Shown here: in pieces, positions 8,056 to 15,350 of the stretch
Layout of the letters: each line of letters opens with the position of its first letter
How positions within the stretch are numbered: position 1 is the first letter of the stretch
NCBI RefSeq assembly: GCF_001189245.1
Contig: NZ_LFIQ01000076.1
Span: 88,292-138,943 of the forward strand
From: Bradyrhizobium pachyrhizi
GTDB taxonomy: Bacteria > Pseudomonadota > Alphaproteobacteria > Rhizobiales > Xanthobacteraceae
Length of the DNA: 50,652 nt
Reading direction: 5' to 3'
Position numbers and translations under genes: made by a program
Notes under the pieces: model-generated
What the model was told of the DNA's origin: nothing
Databases searched by the model: none
What the model saw: only the letters and a program-made list of their open reading frames with translations

Positions 8056-8352
8056 ATGGACAACCGTATCAGCGAAATTCGCAGGCAGATCAGGGCGCTG
8101 CGCGTCAGCATGCTCGAGGCCGAAGCCATCATGCGCCAGCAGATCAACCGCGATGAGGACTGCGCCTTCGTCGCCGGGGACCTCTTGAAGATGCGGTTGG
8201 TCATGAGCCGCCTGGTCGAGGAGCGGGGCGTCCTGGGCGACCGCGATCCGATCATCGTGCATGCGAGCGTTGCACCGCGCCGTCGCGCCGCGACCCCGGC
8301 CTTCATTCGCCCGGTGAAGCAAGAGCTCGTCGCCGGCGAAGCGCGTGCATGA
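8056..8352 (+). CDS. Hypothetical helical protein (98 aa)
   Basis: Starts MDNRISEIRRQIRALRVSMLEAEA; residues 1-65 are predicted to be amphipathic helices rich in Arg and Glu, the rest basic and less ordered. I recognise no named family; similar short proteins occur in Bradyrhizobium. The AGGAGGACGCC before the ATG is a very strong ribosome site. Its stop codon overlaps the ATG of the 16-residue Cys-rich ORF at 8349, and the gene at 8415 follows, so three frames probably share one mRNA. Confidence 0.8.
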   Translation: MDNRISEIRRQIRALRVSMLEAEAIMRQQINRDEDCAFVAGDLLKMRLVMSRLVEERGVLGDRDPIIVHASVAPRRRAATPAFIRPVKQELVAGEARA

Positions 8353-8399
8353 CCGAGTGCTCGGGATGCGGCGGCTGCGCGCCGAGCTGCAAGACGTGA
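8349..8399 (+). CDS. Candidate 16-residue cysteine-rich microprotein
   Basis: The ATG overlaps the stop of the preceding gene (ATGA) and encodes MTECSGCGGCAPSCKT. The pattern C-x2-C-x2-C-x3-C puts four cysteines in 16 residues, as in small metal-binding or Fe-S cluster motifs. The overlap suggests translation by re-initiation. It is far below the size of usual gene calls; evidence is limited to composition and position. Confidence 0.4.
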   Translation: MTECSGCGGCAPSCKT

Positions 8400-8414
8400 T
8401 GTGCCGGAGGAAAG

Positions 8415-8642
8415 ATGAGAGAGCCGCTTCGGTATTTCCACGACAGCGATGATCACGCGCCCTGGATCAAGGCGCTGGCCGAGGTCCGGCACATGGCGAC
8501 GCGGGAAGGCTGGTGCTTTCACCACGTGCAGGCGATCATCGTGGCGATCGACCAGTATGCCGAGGCCGCGCTCGGCAACCGCGAGTTCTTCCTCAACCGG
8601 CCGCAGACTGTCGGCCCGGTGAGGCGAGGCGACGTGCCTTAA
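8415..8642 (+). CDS. Hypothetical protein (75 aa)
   Basis: Starts MREPLRYFHDSDDHAPWIKALAEV and contains a helical segment FHHVQAIIVAIDQYAEAALGNREFFLN. It resembles short Bradyrhizobium proteins of unknown function; soluble, no signal peptide. GGAGGAAAG lies directly before the ATG. It is the last gene of the unit begun at 8056 and converges on the secreted protein gene at 8751-8981. Confidence 0.75.
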   Translation: MREPLRYFHDSDDHAPWIKALAEVRHMATREGWCFHHVQAIIVAIDQYAEAALGNREFFLNRPQTVGPVRRGDVP

Positions 8643-8707
8643 CACGCGGATCGGCAGGCACGCGTGTTCGACGCCGCGGCAGCTCAACGCGCTGTCCGCG
8701 CCGGCGA

Positions 8708-8743
8708 AAGGCCTCGCTCAGGAAATAAGGCCTCGCTCAGGAA
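8708..8743. repeat. Two tandem 17-bp copies between convergent genes
   Basis: AAGGCCTCGCTCAGGAA occurs at 8708-8724 and again at 8727-8743, identical, separated by AT. No function is apparent; it looks like a recent slippage or short duplication. Confidence 0.8.
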
Positions 8744-8750
8744 GTGCCGG

Positions 8751-8981
8751 CTATTTCGTGTAGCCTTGACTGCTGCAGTACCACCAGGATTCGGCGGGCG
8801 ATGCGCCATGCTCGATCACGTACTTCCGGCAGGCTTCGTAGCTGACCGCATACCGCTTTCCGCACGGTACCGCAGAGATGCCGAAATTGCTGGTCGAGCA
8901 TGTGGATGCGGCGTGGCCCGTCGACATCGACAGGACGCCGATAAAGGGCAGGACCGCTAGAAGTGACAGGGTCTTCATCAT
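8751..8981 (-). CDS. Small secreted Cys-containing protein (76 aa)
   Basis: Starts MMKTLSLLAVLPFIGVLSMSTGHAA, a clear Sec signal peptide with cleavage after GHA or GHAA. The mature part has four cysteines, enough for two disulfides in the periplasm. The family is unknown to me but is of the short periplasmic type frequent in Bradyrhizobium. The start is chosen because GGGAGG lies 8 nt upstream. Confidence 0.75.
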   Translation of the reverse strand: MMKTLSLLAVLPFIGVLSMSTGHAASTCSTSNFGISAVPCGKRYAVSYEACRKYVIEHGASPAESWWYCSSQGYTK

Positions 8982-9336
8982 AGCCATCGCCTCCCAAGTT
9001 GGAGGACAGCGGGGCCGCCGTCCCCGCGGAGAACCTACTACATCGCACGCCATTCACCACCGGATTTCGCACTTCTCACGCGCGATCTGCATCGTCACAC
9101 ATCGTCACGCACGCCGTGTTCGTCGTCATGCCCGGCGCATGACACCTTCCGGGCGCAGGGGCCAAATGTCCCGGCCTGCCTGAGGCGGCCGGGATGGCCA
9201 ATCCGCTGCCGGCGACATATCGTGACGGTTCGCGGCCGAATCTGAGGCGGATCGTTCATCGCCGGGTCATGTCAATCCGGCCATCGTCAGCGCCGCGCCC
9301 GCGAGGGCGGCGGCATATTTGCGGAGGAGGTCTTGG
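8982..9336. other. Intergenic region between divergent genes
   Basis: About 350 bp. A hairpin-forming CCCGGCC / GGCCGGG pair lies around 9172-9195, and a 10-bp direct repeat (atcgtcacac/atcgtcacgc) near 9100. No gene or convincing promoter was found. Confidence 0.5.
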
Positions 9337-10134
9337 ATGATAAGGGGCTGGCAGGTTGCGACGTCGGCGCTCGCCATCGTCGTGATGGTTGCGACGCTGG
9401 GGGCTGAGGCGAACGCGGCGCAGTGCGGCAACGGGCCCGGCGGGTTCGAAGCCTGGAAGCAGCAGTTCTCGGGCGAGGCGAGCGCCAAGGGCATCGGCGC
9501 CACCGCGATCGCCGCGCTGATGCAGACCCATTATGCCAGTGCGACGATTGCCGCGGATCGCGGCCAGCGCAGCTTCGGCCTGTCGCTCGAGCAGTTCATG
9601 GCCAAGCGGGGATCTGCGACCATCGTAGCGCGCGGCCGATCGCTGAAGCAGTCGCAGGCGGCGCTATTCGCCTCGATCCAGCAGCGCTATGGCGTGCCGC
9701 CGGGACCGTTGATCGCGATCTGGGGTATGGAGAGCGGTTTTGGCAGCCAGCGCGGCAATCAGAACATGCTGTCCTCGATCGCAACCCTTGCCTATGACTG
9801 CCGCCGTCCGGAGTTCTTCACCGACCAGCTCTATGCGGCGCTGAAGCTCGTCGACCGCGGCACTTTGTCCGGAAGCACGCGCGGCTCGATGCATGGCGAG
9901 ATCGGCCAGACCCAGTTCATGCCGAAGAACGTCCTCGCCTACGGCACCGGCAATCTCGATGTCGCGGCCAACGCGCTGAGCTCGACGGCGAACTTCCTGC
10001 GCGCCCATGGCTGGCGCGCCGGCGCCGGCTATCAGCCCGGGGAACCCAACTTCGCCGCGATCGAGGCGTGGAACGCGGCAGGCGTCTACCAGAAGGCGAT
10101 CGCCATCATGGGACGGCAGATCGACGGCCAATGA
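9337..10134 (+). CDS. Lytic murein transglycosylase, MltB/SLT-2 type
   Basis: A 265-residue periplasmic enzyme that cleaves the MurNAc-GlcNAc bond of peptidoglycan and leaves a 1,6-anhydro end. Signal peptide residues 1-27 (ends EANAA). The catalytic Glu is in IWGMESGFG at about residue 132, followed by GQTQFMPKNVLAYG, the motif of the SLT-2 fold. It is shorter than E. coli MltB and lacks the C-terminal peptidoglycan-binding domain found in many rhizobial homologues. Start chosen at the ATG after GGAGGAGG. It stands alone; no link with the T6SS can be shown. Confidence 0.9.
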   Translation: MIRGWQVATSALAIVVMVATLGAEANAAQCGNGPGGFEAWKQQFSGEASAKGIGATAIAALMQTHYASATIAADRGQRSFGLSLEQFMAKRGSATIVARGRSLKQSQAALFASIQQRYGVPPGPLIAIWGMESGFGSQRGNQNMLSSIATLAYDCRRPEFFTDQLYAALKLVDRGTLSGSTRGSMHGEIGQTQFMPKNVLAYGTGNLDVAANALSSTANFLRAHGWRAGAGYQPGEPNFAAIEAWNAAGVYQKAIAIMGRQIDGQ

Positions 10135-10206
10135 GCGCAGGCGCGAGTTCCTTCATCGCCTGTTAACGCAACGGTGCCCAGATCGTGCGCTGTGAAACGG
10201 GAGCAG

Positions 10207-10629
10207 ATGGAGACCGGCTCCGTGCTCAAGAATGGCACCTACGCGGCGTGGTTTCGAACGTCGCTTGCGGACGGCACCGGCATCGTGCACGTCGCCGATG
10301 GCAGGCTGTGGGGCAGCGACGCGGTCATGCTCTACAGTGGCACCTATGAGGTCGACGGCGAGCGCTTCTCCGCCGTGCTCACCACGCAGCGGCATTCCAG
10401 GGACGGCACGACCGTGTTCGGCACCGACGACCTCGTGGTGCGGCTCGAGGGCATCTGGACCGGCGCGATCGCGACCTGCACGGGCAGGGCGGACGCCGTA
10501 CCCGATCTCGCCTTCGAGGTGACGCTGATTCCGAGCCAGGAGGTGGCACCCGAGCCGCCGCCGGATCTGCCGCTGCCGAAATTCGACCCGAGCAAGCTTC
10601 CGAAGCTGCCGAAACGCTCCAGCCGCTAA
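10207..10629 (+). CDS. GrlR-like protein (140 aa)
   Basis: Starts METGSVLKNGTYAAWFRT. The pattern of short beta-strands ending in GTGIVHVADG, SGTYEVDGERFSA and DLAFEVTLIP fits the GrlR family (PF16518), named after a repressor of type III secretion in enteropathogenic E. coli. In rhizobia homologues are common and have no proven role. The C-terminal 35 residues are Pro/Lys-rich and probably disordered. A GGGAG precedes the ATG. No secretion genes of type III are in the window, so the name describes fold only. Confidence 0.75.
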   Translation: METGSVLKNGTYAAWFRTSLADGTGIVHVADGRLWGSDAVMLYSGTYEVDGERFSAVLTTQRHSRDGTTVFGTDDLVVRLEGIWTGAIATCTGRADAVPDLAFEVTLIPSQEVAPEPPPDLPLPKFDPSKLPKLPKRSSR

Positions 10630-10630
10630 G

Positions 10631-10701
10631 GCATGATCCGGAAGAGTGCGAAGCGGTTTCCCTCGCGACAAACGCCAAAGCCGTTTGCGCGGGGATCACG
10701 C
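10631..10701. repeat. Bradyrhizobium-type palindromic intergenic repeat
   Basis: Begins gcatgatccggaagagtg and ends with ggggatcacgc; the ends are near-inverted (8 of 9 bp), with an inner AAACG-N7-CGTTT stem. I recognise this as the dispersed intergenic element common in Bradyrhizobium and relatives. It lies between two convergent genes and could help end both transcripts. Confidence 0.6.
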
Positions 10702-10704
10702 GCG

Positions 10705-11091
10705 CTACGCGTCGCGCGGGCCCGCAGTCTCCGGAAACGGCGCACCGGGGATGTAGAGCTTCAGCGCGCGGATCTCGTAGACCGCCGACGGGTTGACGCT
10801 GCGCAGATCGCGCGCCGCGGCGATCGCCTCCGCCTCATCGGCGCAATCGATCACGTAGAAGCCGAGCAATTGCTCTTTGGTTTCGGAGAACGGCCCGTCG
10901 ATCACCATGCCGTGGCCGGGCCCACGCAGCGTGCTGGCGTTGCGGGTATCGCCGAGCCGCGCAGCCGGGCCGAGCTTGCCCTTCAGCCGTTGATGGACCT
11001 CGCGCAGACCCGTCATCACGGCAGCGTCCTCCTCGGCGTTCCACGACTTGACCTCGGCTTCGACGTGATAGGCCAGGATGGCATAAAGCAT
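10705..11091 (-). CDS. YCII-family (DGPF) protein
   Basis: A 128-residue soluble protein with the family signature VIDGPFSETKEQLLGFYVIDC, including the DGPF motif and a preceding conserved His/Gly-rich turn. YCII proteins have a ferredoxin-like fold and resemble muconolactone isomerase; many sit beside ECF sigma factors and have no proven reaction. No sigma factor is adjacent here. AAGGAG lies upstream of the ATG at the expected distance. Confidence 0.9.
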   Translation of the reverse strand: MLYAILAYHVEAEVKSWNAEEDAAVMTGLREVHQRLKGKLGPAARLGDTRNASTLRGPGHGMVIDGPFSETKEQLLGFYVIDCADEAEAIAAARDLRSVNPSAVYEIRALKLYIPGAPFPETAGPRDA

Positions 11092-11247
11092 CTGATGGGC
11101 TCCTTATTTCTGATGCGACTGGCCCAAGGACGTCTCGCGGCGATCCGAGCCGACATTTCATCTGTAGCGGATCGGACGGTCTTTGTGTTGCGACAAGGTA
11201 TCCCGCCGTCCGGCATGGCGGCGGCGAATCGCGCAGGCCAAAACAGC

Positions 11248-11281
11248 AAAAAAGGCGCGGCGGATTAGCTTCCGCCGCGCC
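11248..11281 (-). terminator. Strong intrinsic terminator, minus strand
   Basis: A perfect 11-bp stem GGCGCGGCGGA / TCCGCCGCGCC with a 6-nt loop is followed on the minus strand by six T. It closes the short transcript that starts near 11420 and contains the 14-codon ORF at 11348-11392. Confidence 0.85.
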
Positions 11282-11347
11282 CCCGATTTTGATGTCTCGC
11301 TGGTCCAGGGCTGAGAGCGCCCCGATGCCAGGCTGATTGCTCAGGGC

Positions 11348-11392
11348 CTAGCGGGCGATCCCAGCGAGGTGACAGCGCTTGAGACAAGACAC
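11348..11392 (-). CDS. Candidate 14-residue microprotein with exceptional ribosome site
   Basis: GTG to TAG encodes (V/M)SCLKRCHLAGIAR. The upstream AGAAAGGAGGTGATC is complementary over 15 nt to the standard 3' tail of 16S rRNA, and GGAGG lies 7 nt from the GTG, which is ideal. A promoter at 11427-11455 and a terminator at 11248-11281 frame it as one transcript of about 170 nt. The peptide is small and basic with two cysteines; it may be a microprotein, a leader peptide, or a ribosome-binding decoy RNA. I do not know a named family. Confidence 0.5.
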   Translation of the reverse strand: MSCLKRCHLAGIAR

Positions 11393-11394
11393 TA

Positions 11395-11409
11395 GATCAC
11401 CTCCTTTCT
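11395..11409 (-). promoter_or_regulatory. 15-nt Shine-Dalgarno, full match to anti-SD
   Basis: Minus strand AGAAAGGAGGTGATC is the exact complement of the 16S 3' end GATCACCTCCTTTCT. Ordinary ribosome sites in this window use 4-6 of these bases. Confidence 0.8.
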
Positions 11410-11426
11410 TTGTTGATGGGACTTCG

Positions 11427-11455
11427 AATATAGGTGCCGAATCCGCCGCTGTTAA
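11427..11455 (-). promoter_or_regulatory. Sigma70-like promoter of the 14-codon unit
   Basis: The minus strand shows TTAACA, a 17-bp spacer and TATATT, each one base from consensus. The start is predicted near 11420, leaving a leader of about 28 nt. Confidence 0.6.
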
Positions 11456-11584
11456 GGCCGCATCCGGCCCGTCCGCGCCGGGAAACCGGCCGGATTGCGG
11501 CGAAATGGTTTCGTTTACCGGAGAACAGAACGCACCCCGGGGCAGTTGAGGCCGCCGCCCGGCCGTGTTAGGTGAACCCGAGAT

Positions 11585-11658
11585 GCGGGTGTAGCTCAAT
11601 GGTAGAGCAGCAGCCTTCCAAGCTGAATACGAGGGTTCGATTCCCTTCACCCGCTCCA
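11585..11658 (+). tRNA. tRNA-Gly (anticodon TCC)
   Basis: GCGGGTG pairs with CACCCGC as the 7-bp acceptor stem. The D arm is GTAGCTCAATGGTAGAGC; the anticodon loop CTTCCAA sits on a CAGC/GCTG stem and shows TCC; the T arm is GAGGGTTCGATTCCCTT. CCA is encoded (11656-11658) after discriminator T. Genes of this kind are frequent integration sites, and a decayed integrase follows within 75 bp. Confidence 0.97.
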
Positions 11659-11690
11659 ATAATTTCAGGTACTTATCGAAATATTTGATT

Positions 11691-11727
11691 TCCATTCCGA
11701 CAAGAACGCCGAATCCATTCCGACAAG
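11691..11727. repeat. Two 14-bp direct repeats just after tRNA-Gly
   Basis: TCCATTCCGACAAG occurs at 11691-11704 and 11714-11727, identical, period 23 bp. It lies between the tRNA 3' end and the integrase remnant, where recombinase arm sites are often found. Confidence 0.7.
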
Positions 11728-11730
11728 CGT

Positions 11731-12028
11731 TCACTTTCTGGCCGCCTGCTTGCCCCGCCTGATGAGTTTGATCTGTGCGTGCTGCTTGGCCTCGTCGTCA
11801 TGATGAAGGTCGTGCGCCATCGCTTTGGTCGATGACCATTGGCCGTTCTTTCATCGGTCGCGTTTTTGTAAGGCCGGACATGCTCGCCTCGGTGGTCCCG
11901 CCATGCCGGCCAACCGACGTGAAGGTCAGCTCAGGGCGCAATCCCGCAGCCGGAAAGATCTTCTTCGAAATGCGCTCGGCTTGAGTCGGCATTCGTCCTT
12001 GCTGCTCAACGACACCAAGCGAAATCAA
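11731..12028 (-). pseudogene. Tyrosine recombinase (integrase) C-terminal remnant
   Basis: From 12028 the minus strand encodes AERISKKIFPAAGLRPEL then TFTSVGRHGGTTEA, which matches the FTSxRHGGxTE region around the catalytic Arg of phage-type integrases. The frame stops at 11798. A second frame (11731-11820) continues with DDEAKQHAQIKLIRRGKQ and ends at 11731, as an integrase tail would. At least one frameshift is needed, an extra Gly disturbs the RHGG box, and the C-terminal Tyr and all of the N-terminal part are missing. It is therefore dead. It lies directly after tRNA-Gly. Confidence 0.6.
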
Positions 12029-12150
12029 CTGCCTCGCAAGGCCAATTTCCGCTATCTTGCTCGCTCAACCGGACACGATGATCCCGGATGGATATGCTCG
12101 GCGCGATGGACCGGGCGAGATCCCGTCCGTGGTTAGGGGTGGGGGAAGCC

Positions 12151-13086
12151 ATGCCGAGCTTCGTTCAGTTCCTGCAGAATTCGGGTGTGTACACTGCGCA
12201 AAATTTCATGATCGTTCCTCGGGGAGGCTTCAACCTGGTCTGTCTCCGCGACAGCAAGGACGTTGGCCTGTCGTATGATCGCAATCGACTACTGGTCGAG
12301 GATGTGCGGCTCGATGACGTCGAACGTGTCGCTCAGGAATACATCAAGACCCGCTTCAGGGAGCAGAAAGGCCAGGAGCGCGACGACCAGTTGCTGCGTC
12401 TACGTACAGCGCTGTATGCCACCGCACGGCCGGACGGCCCTGCGCGCGGCCTCAAGGTCTCGCCCAAAGATAAAGGCATTCCCGAGCTTAAAGCCGTACG
12501 CGGCAGCACAAGCATCAAGTTGGATGTCGCCATTCTGCCGCGCAAAGATTTCACGATCGCGTTCAAATTCCTCAAGCACCTCGATCAATCCGGCAATCTG
12601 ATCAACGCCACGAGATGGACGCCGGACGACGTGCCCTGGTTCCTCACCAAGCTGAACTGGACGTTCGGGGCTCAGGCAAATATCTTTTTCACCCCGGCAG
12701 AGGCGACTTGGATTACGGTCCAGAAAGCCCTTGGACCAAAAATCTCGCGGGATGTTTTCCGTAAGGAAATCGTCCCGTTCAAGGTGCGCGGCGCCGATCT
12801 CACGTGCTTTCTCGTCGGCGACTATGACGCAATGGATAACGAGGCGGCTGGAGAGTATCTGCCCGACGAGCAGGTCTTCGTAGTTGTCGATCAGGGCAAT
12901 CCACCCGTGTTCGACTATGGCGAGGCGTTCATTGGCGTCATGGCGCACGAGGTGGGTCACTTCCTGCACCACAAGCGGAACATTCCCGGAAGTGGGCACC
13001 ATAACCGAAGCGGCATTTTGCTTTCCAGCGGCATGGAAAGCTTGTCCCTGGACAAGCAACTCGTCACCGACCTCAACGCGTGGTGA
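12151..13086 (+). CDS. Predicted HExxH metallopeptidase, candidate secreted effector
   Basis: A 311-residue protein with no family name I can give. VMAHEVGHFLHHKRN at residues 263-277 has the HExxH zinc motif (His 266, Glu 267, His 270), with further His at 273-274 and a nearby GSGHHNRSGILLSSG that could give the third ligand and a Met-turn-like region. No Sec signal peptide, so export would need another route such as the T6SS. GGGGGAAGCC precedes the chosen ATG; an ATG at 12088 would add 21 residues. The gene converges on the cysteine peptidase candidate. It may cut a target protein in a rival cell, but it could equally be a domestic protease. Confidence 0.7.
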   Translation: MPSFVQFLQNSGVYTAQNFMIVPRGGFNLVCLRDSKDVGLSYDRNRLLVEDVRLDDVERVAQEYIKTRFREQKGQERDDQLLRLRTALYATARPDGPARGLKVSPKDKGIPELKAVRGSTSIKLDVAILPRKDFTIAFKFLKHLDQSGNLINATRWTPDDVPWFLTKLNWTFGAQANIFFTPAEATWITVQKALGPKISRDVFRKEIVPFKVRGADLTCFLVGDYDAMDNEAAGEYLPDEQVFVVVDQGNPPVFDYGEAFIGVMAHEVGHFLHHKRNIPGSGHHNRSGILLSSGMESLSLDKQLVTDLNAW

Positions 13087-13103
13087 GAGCGCTTGTTCTC
13101 CGC

Positions 13104-14486
13104 TCACGCTTTGGCAGCAATGTACCCGTAATAATTCATAAGGAAGTCCCCAATCGAGAGAGGCTTCTGAGCGCCACCCTTGCCCGGATGCGGGATCGCG
13201 TAATCTCCTTTGCCCCATGTGAAGATCGTTGTCGTCACGTTTCCGCTCGACACTTGTATCCTGTCACGCAAGACGACCCAGTGCCGCGTTAGCACCGAGC
13301 CTTCATCCGACTGGTCGTCATATTCGATCATGTTGGCGCTTATGAACAGGCATACGCGATATCCACTGGCGAGCAGGGCGTTGGCTTCGTTGACGCTGTC
13401 GATGCCTTTGCTGAATTTCAGATTGGTCTCCTCGCGCACGTCCTGGTATCCGGCCTTGCGGAACCATTGCTCCATTTCGCTCGGCAAGGTGATCCCCGCG
13501 ACGTCGCTTATTCTGCCGGTGTCGTCAAAATCGAGGAACCAGTTTTCGGAGTCGCGAATGGAGGCGCAAGTCAGCCAATCGACGTGGTCCAGCGAGTAGG
13601 GCGGCGTATAGCTTTTCACGTCCTTTCCCGGCTTGATCAGCAGGCGGCCGAGGTTCGCCTGCCCCTTCTGATACAGGTCGATGGCGAACCGCGCATATTG
13701 CCCCGGCTTGTCGGATGCGTAGCTGAACATCAGCGCGGACGGACCGCACATGCTCGCTTGATCCTGATCTATGAGGCTCGGCTTCGCAATTCGCCTGAGA
13801 ATGCCTATCCCGACGCGGTGCGGGTCGAGCTTCGGAAAGAATGTGGTCCTCGTGTTCTTGAGAAAATCGCAGACCATCTCCGCGGCGAGCTTCTTTTGAT
13901 CCGAGTTGAGGTCGTACGGTCCAACCCCGAGCCACTTCTTCTTTTCGTCGCCGACGAAGAGCGTGATGAGTTTCTTCGAAGTCGGAGAAAGCGTTCTGGA
14001 GGTGTTTGCGATGGTGGTCAGGTCGTCCAGCTCGAATGCGGTGACCATGCCGTCCGTGACGGTCGCCCTGATAATGTCGACGACTTCCGCGTAATCTAGC
14101 CTGGAATCGTCAAGCAGACCCCTGCGAAGCGCGGCATCGACGGATGGCGTCGCGATCCCGTCCCATTGACCCTTTGGAGGAGGAGGCTTGGCGGCTGCCT
14201 TTGTCGCGAGGTCGACGAGCCGAGTGAATGTCGGCCCGCCGGGCCGGATATAGCCGTCCGGCGTGCCCGGGAAGTTCTTTTTCTGGAAATACAGGATCGA
14301 GTTGTAGAGGCTGTCGCTGGCGTGACCCGTCACGACCATTTGCGGTTTGAGCGTGGTCTCGGCTCCTCCGTCGGAAATGGCGATCTTGTTGAGCAGCGAG
14401 ATGACCAGCTCCTGGTCTTGCTTCCAGTTCTGGAAGCTGCGACCCGTCGCGGCAAACCGACCGACTTTGTCTTTCAATTGCGGCAT
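13104..14486 (-). CDS. Papain-like cysteine peptidase candidate with PG-binding-like N-terminus
   Basis: 460 residues, unknown family. Residues ~60-90 read SILYFQKKNFPGTPDGYIRP and PGGPTFTRL, like the AxxxFQxxxGLxxDGxxGPxT core of peptidoglycan-binding domains. Further on, ASMCGPSALMFSYA near residue 247 has the Cys-Gly-Pro-Ser/Ala context of papain-fold nucleophiles, and RHWVVLRDRI near 402 supplies a His, with Asp/Asn candidates after it (TWGKGDYAIPHP). No signal peptide. It ends a three-gene minus-strand unit with the split PIN pair (21-27 nt gap). This layout fits a T6SS peptidoglycan amidase or protease effector, but no immunity gene is evident. Confidence 0.65.
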   Translation of the reverse strand: MPQLKDKVGRFAATGRSFQNWKQDQELVISLLNKIAISDGGAETTLKPQMVVTGHASDSLYNSILYFQKKNFPGTPDGYIRPGGPTFTRLVDLATKAAAKPPPPKGQWDGIATPSVDAALRRGLLDDSRLDYAEVVDIIRATVTDGMVTAFELDDLTTIANTSRTLSPTSKKLITLFVGDEKKKWLGVGPYDLNSDQKKLAAEMVCDFLKNTRTTFFPKLDPHRVGIGILRRIAKPSLIDQDQASMCGPSALMFSYASDKPGQYARFAIDLYQKGQANLGRLLIKPGKDVKSYTPPYSLDHVDWLTCASIRDSENWFLDFDDTGRISDVAGITLPSEMEQWFRKAGYQDVREETNLKFSKGIDSVNEANALLASGYRVCLFISANMIEYDDQSDEGSVLTRHWVVLRDRIQVSSGNVTTTIFTWGKGDYAIPHPGKGGAQKPLSIGDFLMNYYGYIAAKA

Positions 14487-14513
14487 GAGCAATCACCAGC
14501 AATATGATCGTTT

Positions 14514-15350
14514 TCAGTGGCGGATTGCGGGCTCTACTATCGCGTTGGTGGTCGGCTGAAGTGTCCAAGCAAGCTTGTCGATGAACTCGTACTCAAATAG
14601 CGCCTGCGGATCGGTTCCGAAATAATATCCATACTGATGCAGAATCTTGGAGCCCTTGGCGACCATCTCGCGCTTCCATTTCAGGTCCTTGGCAGAGCTG
14701 AACTGAAATCCAATCACCACCGCATAGTTTTCGTACGCTTCGGCCACTTGCAGAATGGTCGCGCGCGTCAGGATGCCAGCAGGGTCTTCCAGACCTTGAA
14801 CTCTGAACGCGGTGATGCGGTTCATCAGATTTGATGCAACCTCCTCCTCGGACCAACCCATGACGCCCGCTGCAACGCCCTTTGCGAAGCCCTCCTTGAT
14901 GAACTTGACTTGAATGTTCTTGAACGCCTCCCGAGCCGCGACCTTGTCGGCCACCATGAGGACCAGATCAGGAATCATCGCAGCGATATTCTCGGCCTTG
15001 AAAGCCTCCTTTAAACCCGCCTTGAAGCCAGCTTTGGCCGCGCTCCAAAATCCTTCGCCGGCGACGGAGCCTGCCGGCGGCGGCGGGACCTCTGGCGGAG
15101 TCGGTGTGTTCCGCGGGACCTTCAGTCTCACCTCCGGTGCCCGGAAGTCGAGCGCTTGAACGCCTCTCCTGCGCATCGCAACGAGCGTTCCTCCGCTGTC
15201 CCTGGTCAGAAACACCGGATTCTTGATGCCGCGAGCCACTCCGCCTGCCCTGACCTGGGCGACCACATCGGAATCGAACGCGGAAAGCCCGTGATTCAAA
15301 CCCTCATTGCCCCACTTCCAAACTTGCGCCCGAGGGACCTGGGTCATCAT
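14514..15350 (-). CDS. PIN-domain C-terminal half joined to a helical domain
   Basis: 278 residues. Residues 20-70 (GLSAFDSDVVAQVRAGG, PVFLTRDSGG, MRRRGVQALDF) match the second half of a PIN nuclease: two acidic positions and the final Gly-Val strand. After a Pro-rich linker (about 80-95) comes a region of amphipathic and hydrophobic helices (KAGFKAGLKEAFKAENIAAM, MIPDLVLMVADKVAA) and an unrecognised C-terminal domain. Its ATG overlaps the stop of the frame holding the first PIN half. The pair may make a two-chain enzyme, or one protein by frameshifting, or may be a broken gene. Confidence 0.6.
   Translation of the reverse strand: MMTQVPRAQVWKWGNEGLNHGLSAFDSDVVAQVRAGGVARGIKNPVFLTRDSGGTLVAMRRRGVQALDFRAPEVRLKVPRNTPTPPEVPPPPAGSVAGEGFWSAAKAGFKAGLKEAFKAENIAAMIPDLVLMVADKVAAREAFKNIQVKFIKEGFAKGVAAGVMGWSEEEVASNLMNRITAFRVQGLEDPAGILTRATILQVAEAYENYAVVIGFQFSSAKDLKWKREMVAKGSKILHQYGYYFGTDPQALFEYEFIDKLAWTLQPTTNAIVEPAIRH

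Noticed and set aside
11395..11409. Exact match to the 3' end of 16S rRNA as a possible rRNA fragment
   Set aside because: Only 15 nt and on the opposite strand it is the ribosome site of a short ORF; no further rRNA similarity around it.
11620..11658. Second copy of the tRNA-Gly 3' end as island border
   Set aside because: I looked for gggttcgattcccttcaccc elsewhere in the window and saw no repeat, so the island's far border is not defined here.
11348..11734. 128-codon frame on the minus strand across tRNA-Gly
   Set aside because: Its middle (RVKGIEPSYSAWKAAALPLSYTR) is the well-known false peptide from the antisense strand of a tRNA-Gly gene. Only the last 14 codons have a separate, well-supported start.
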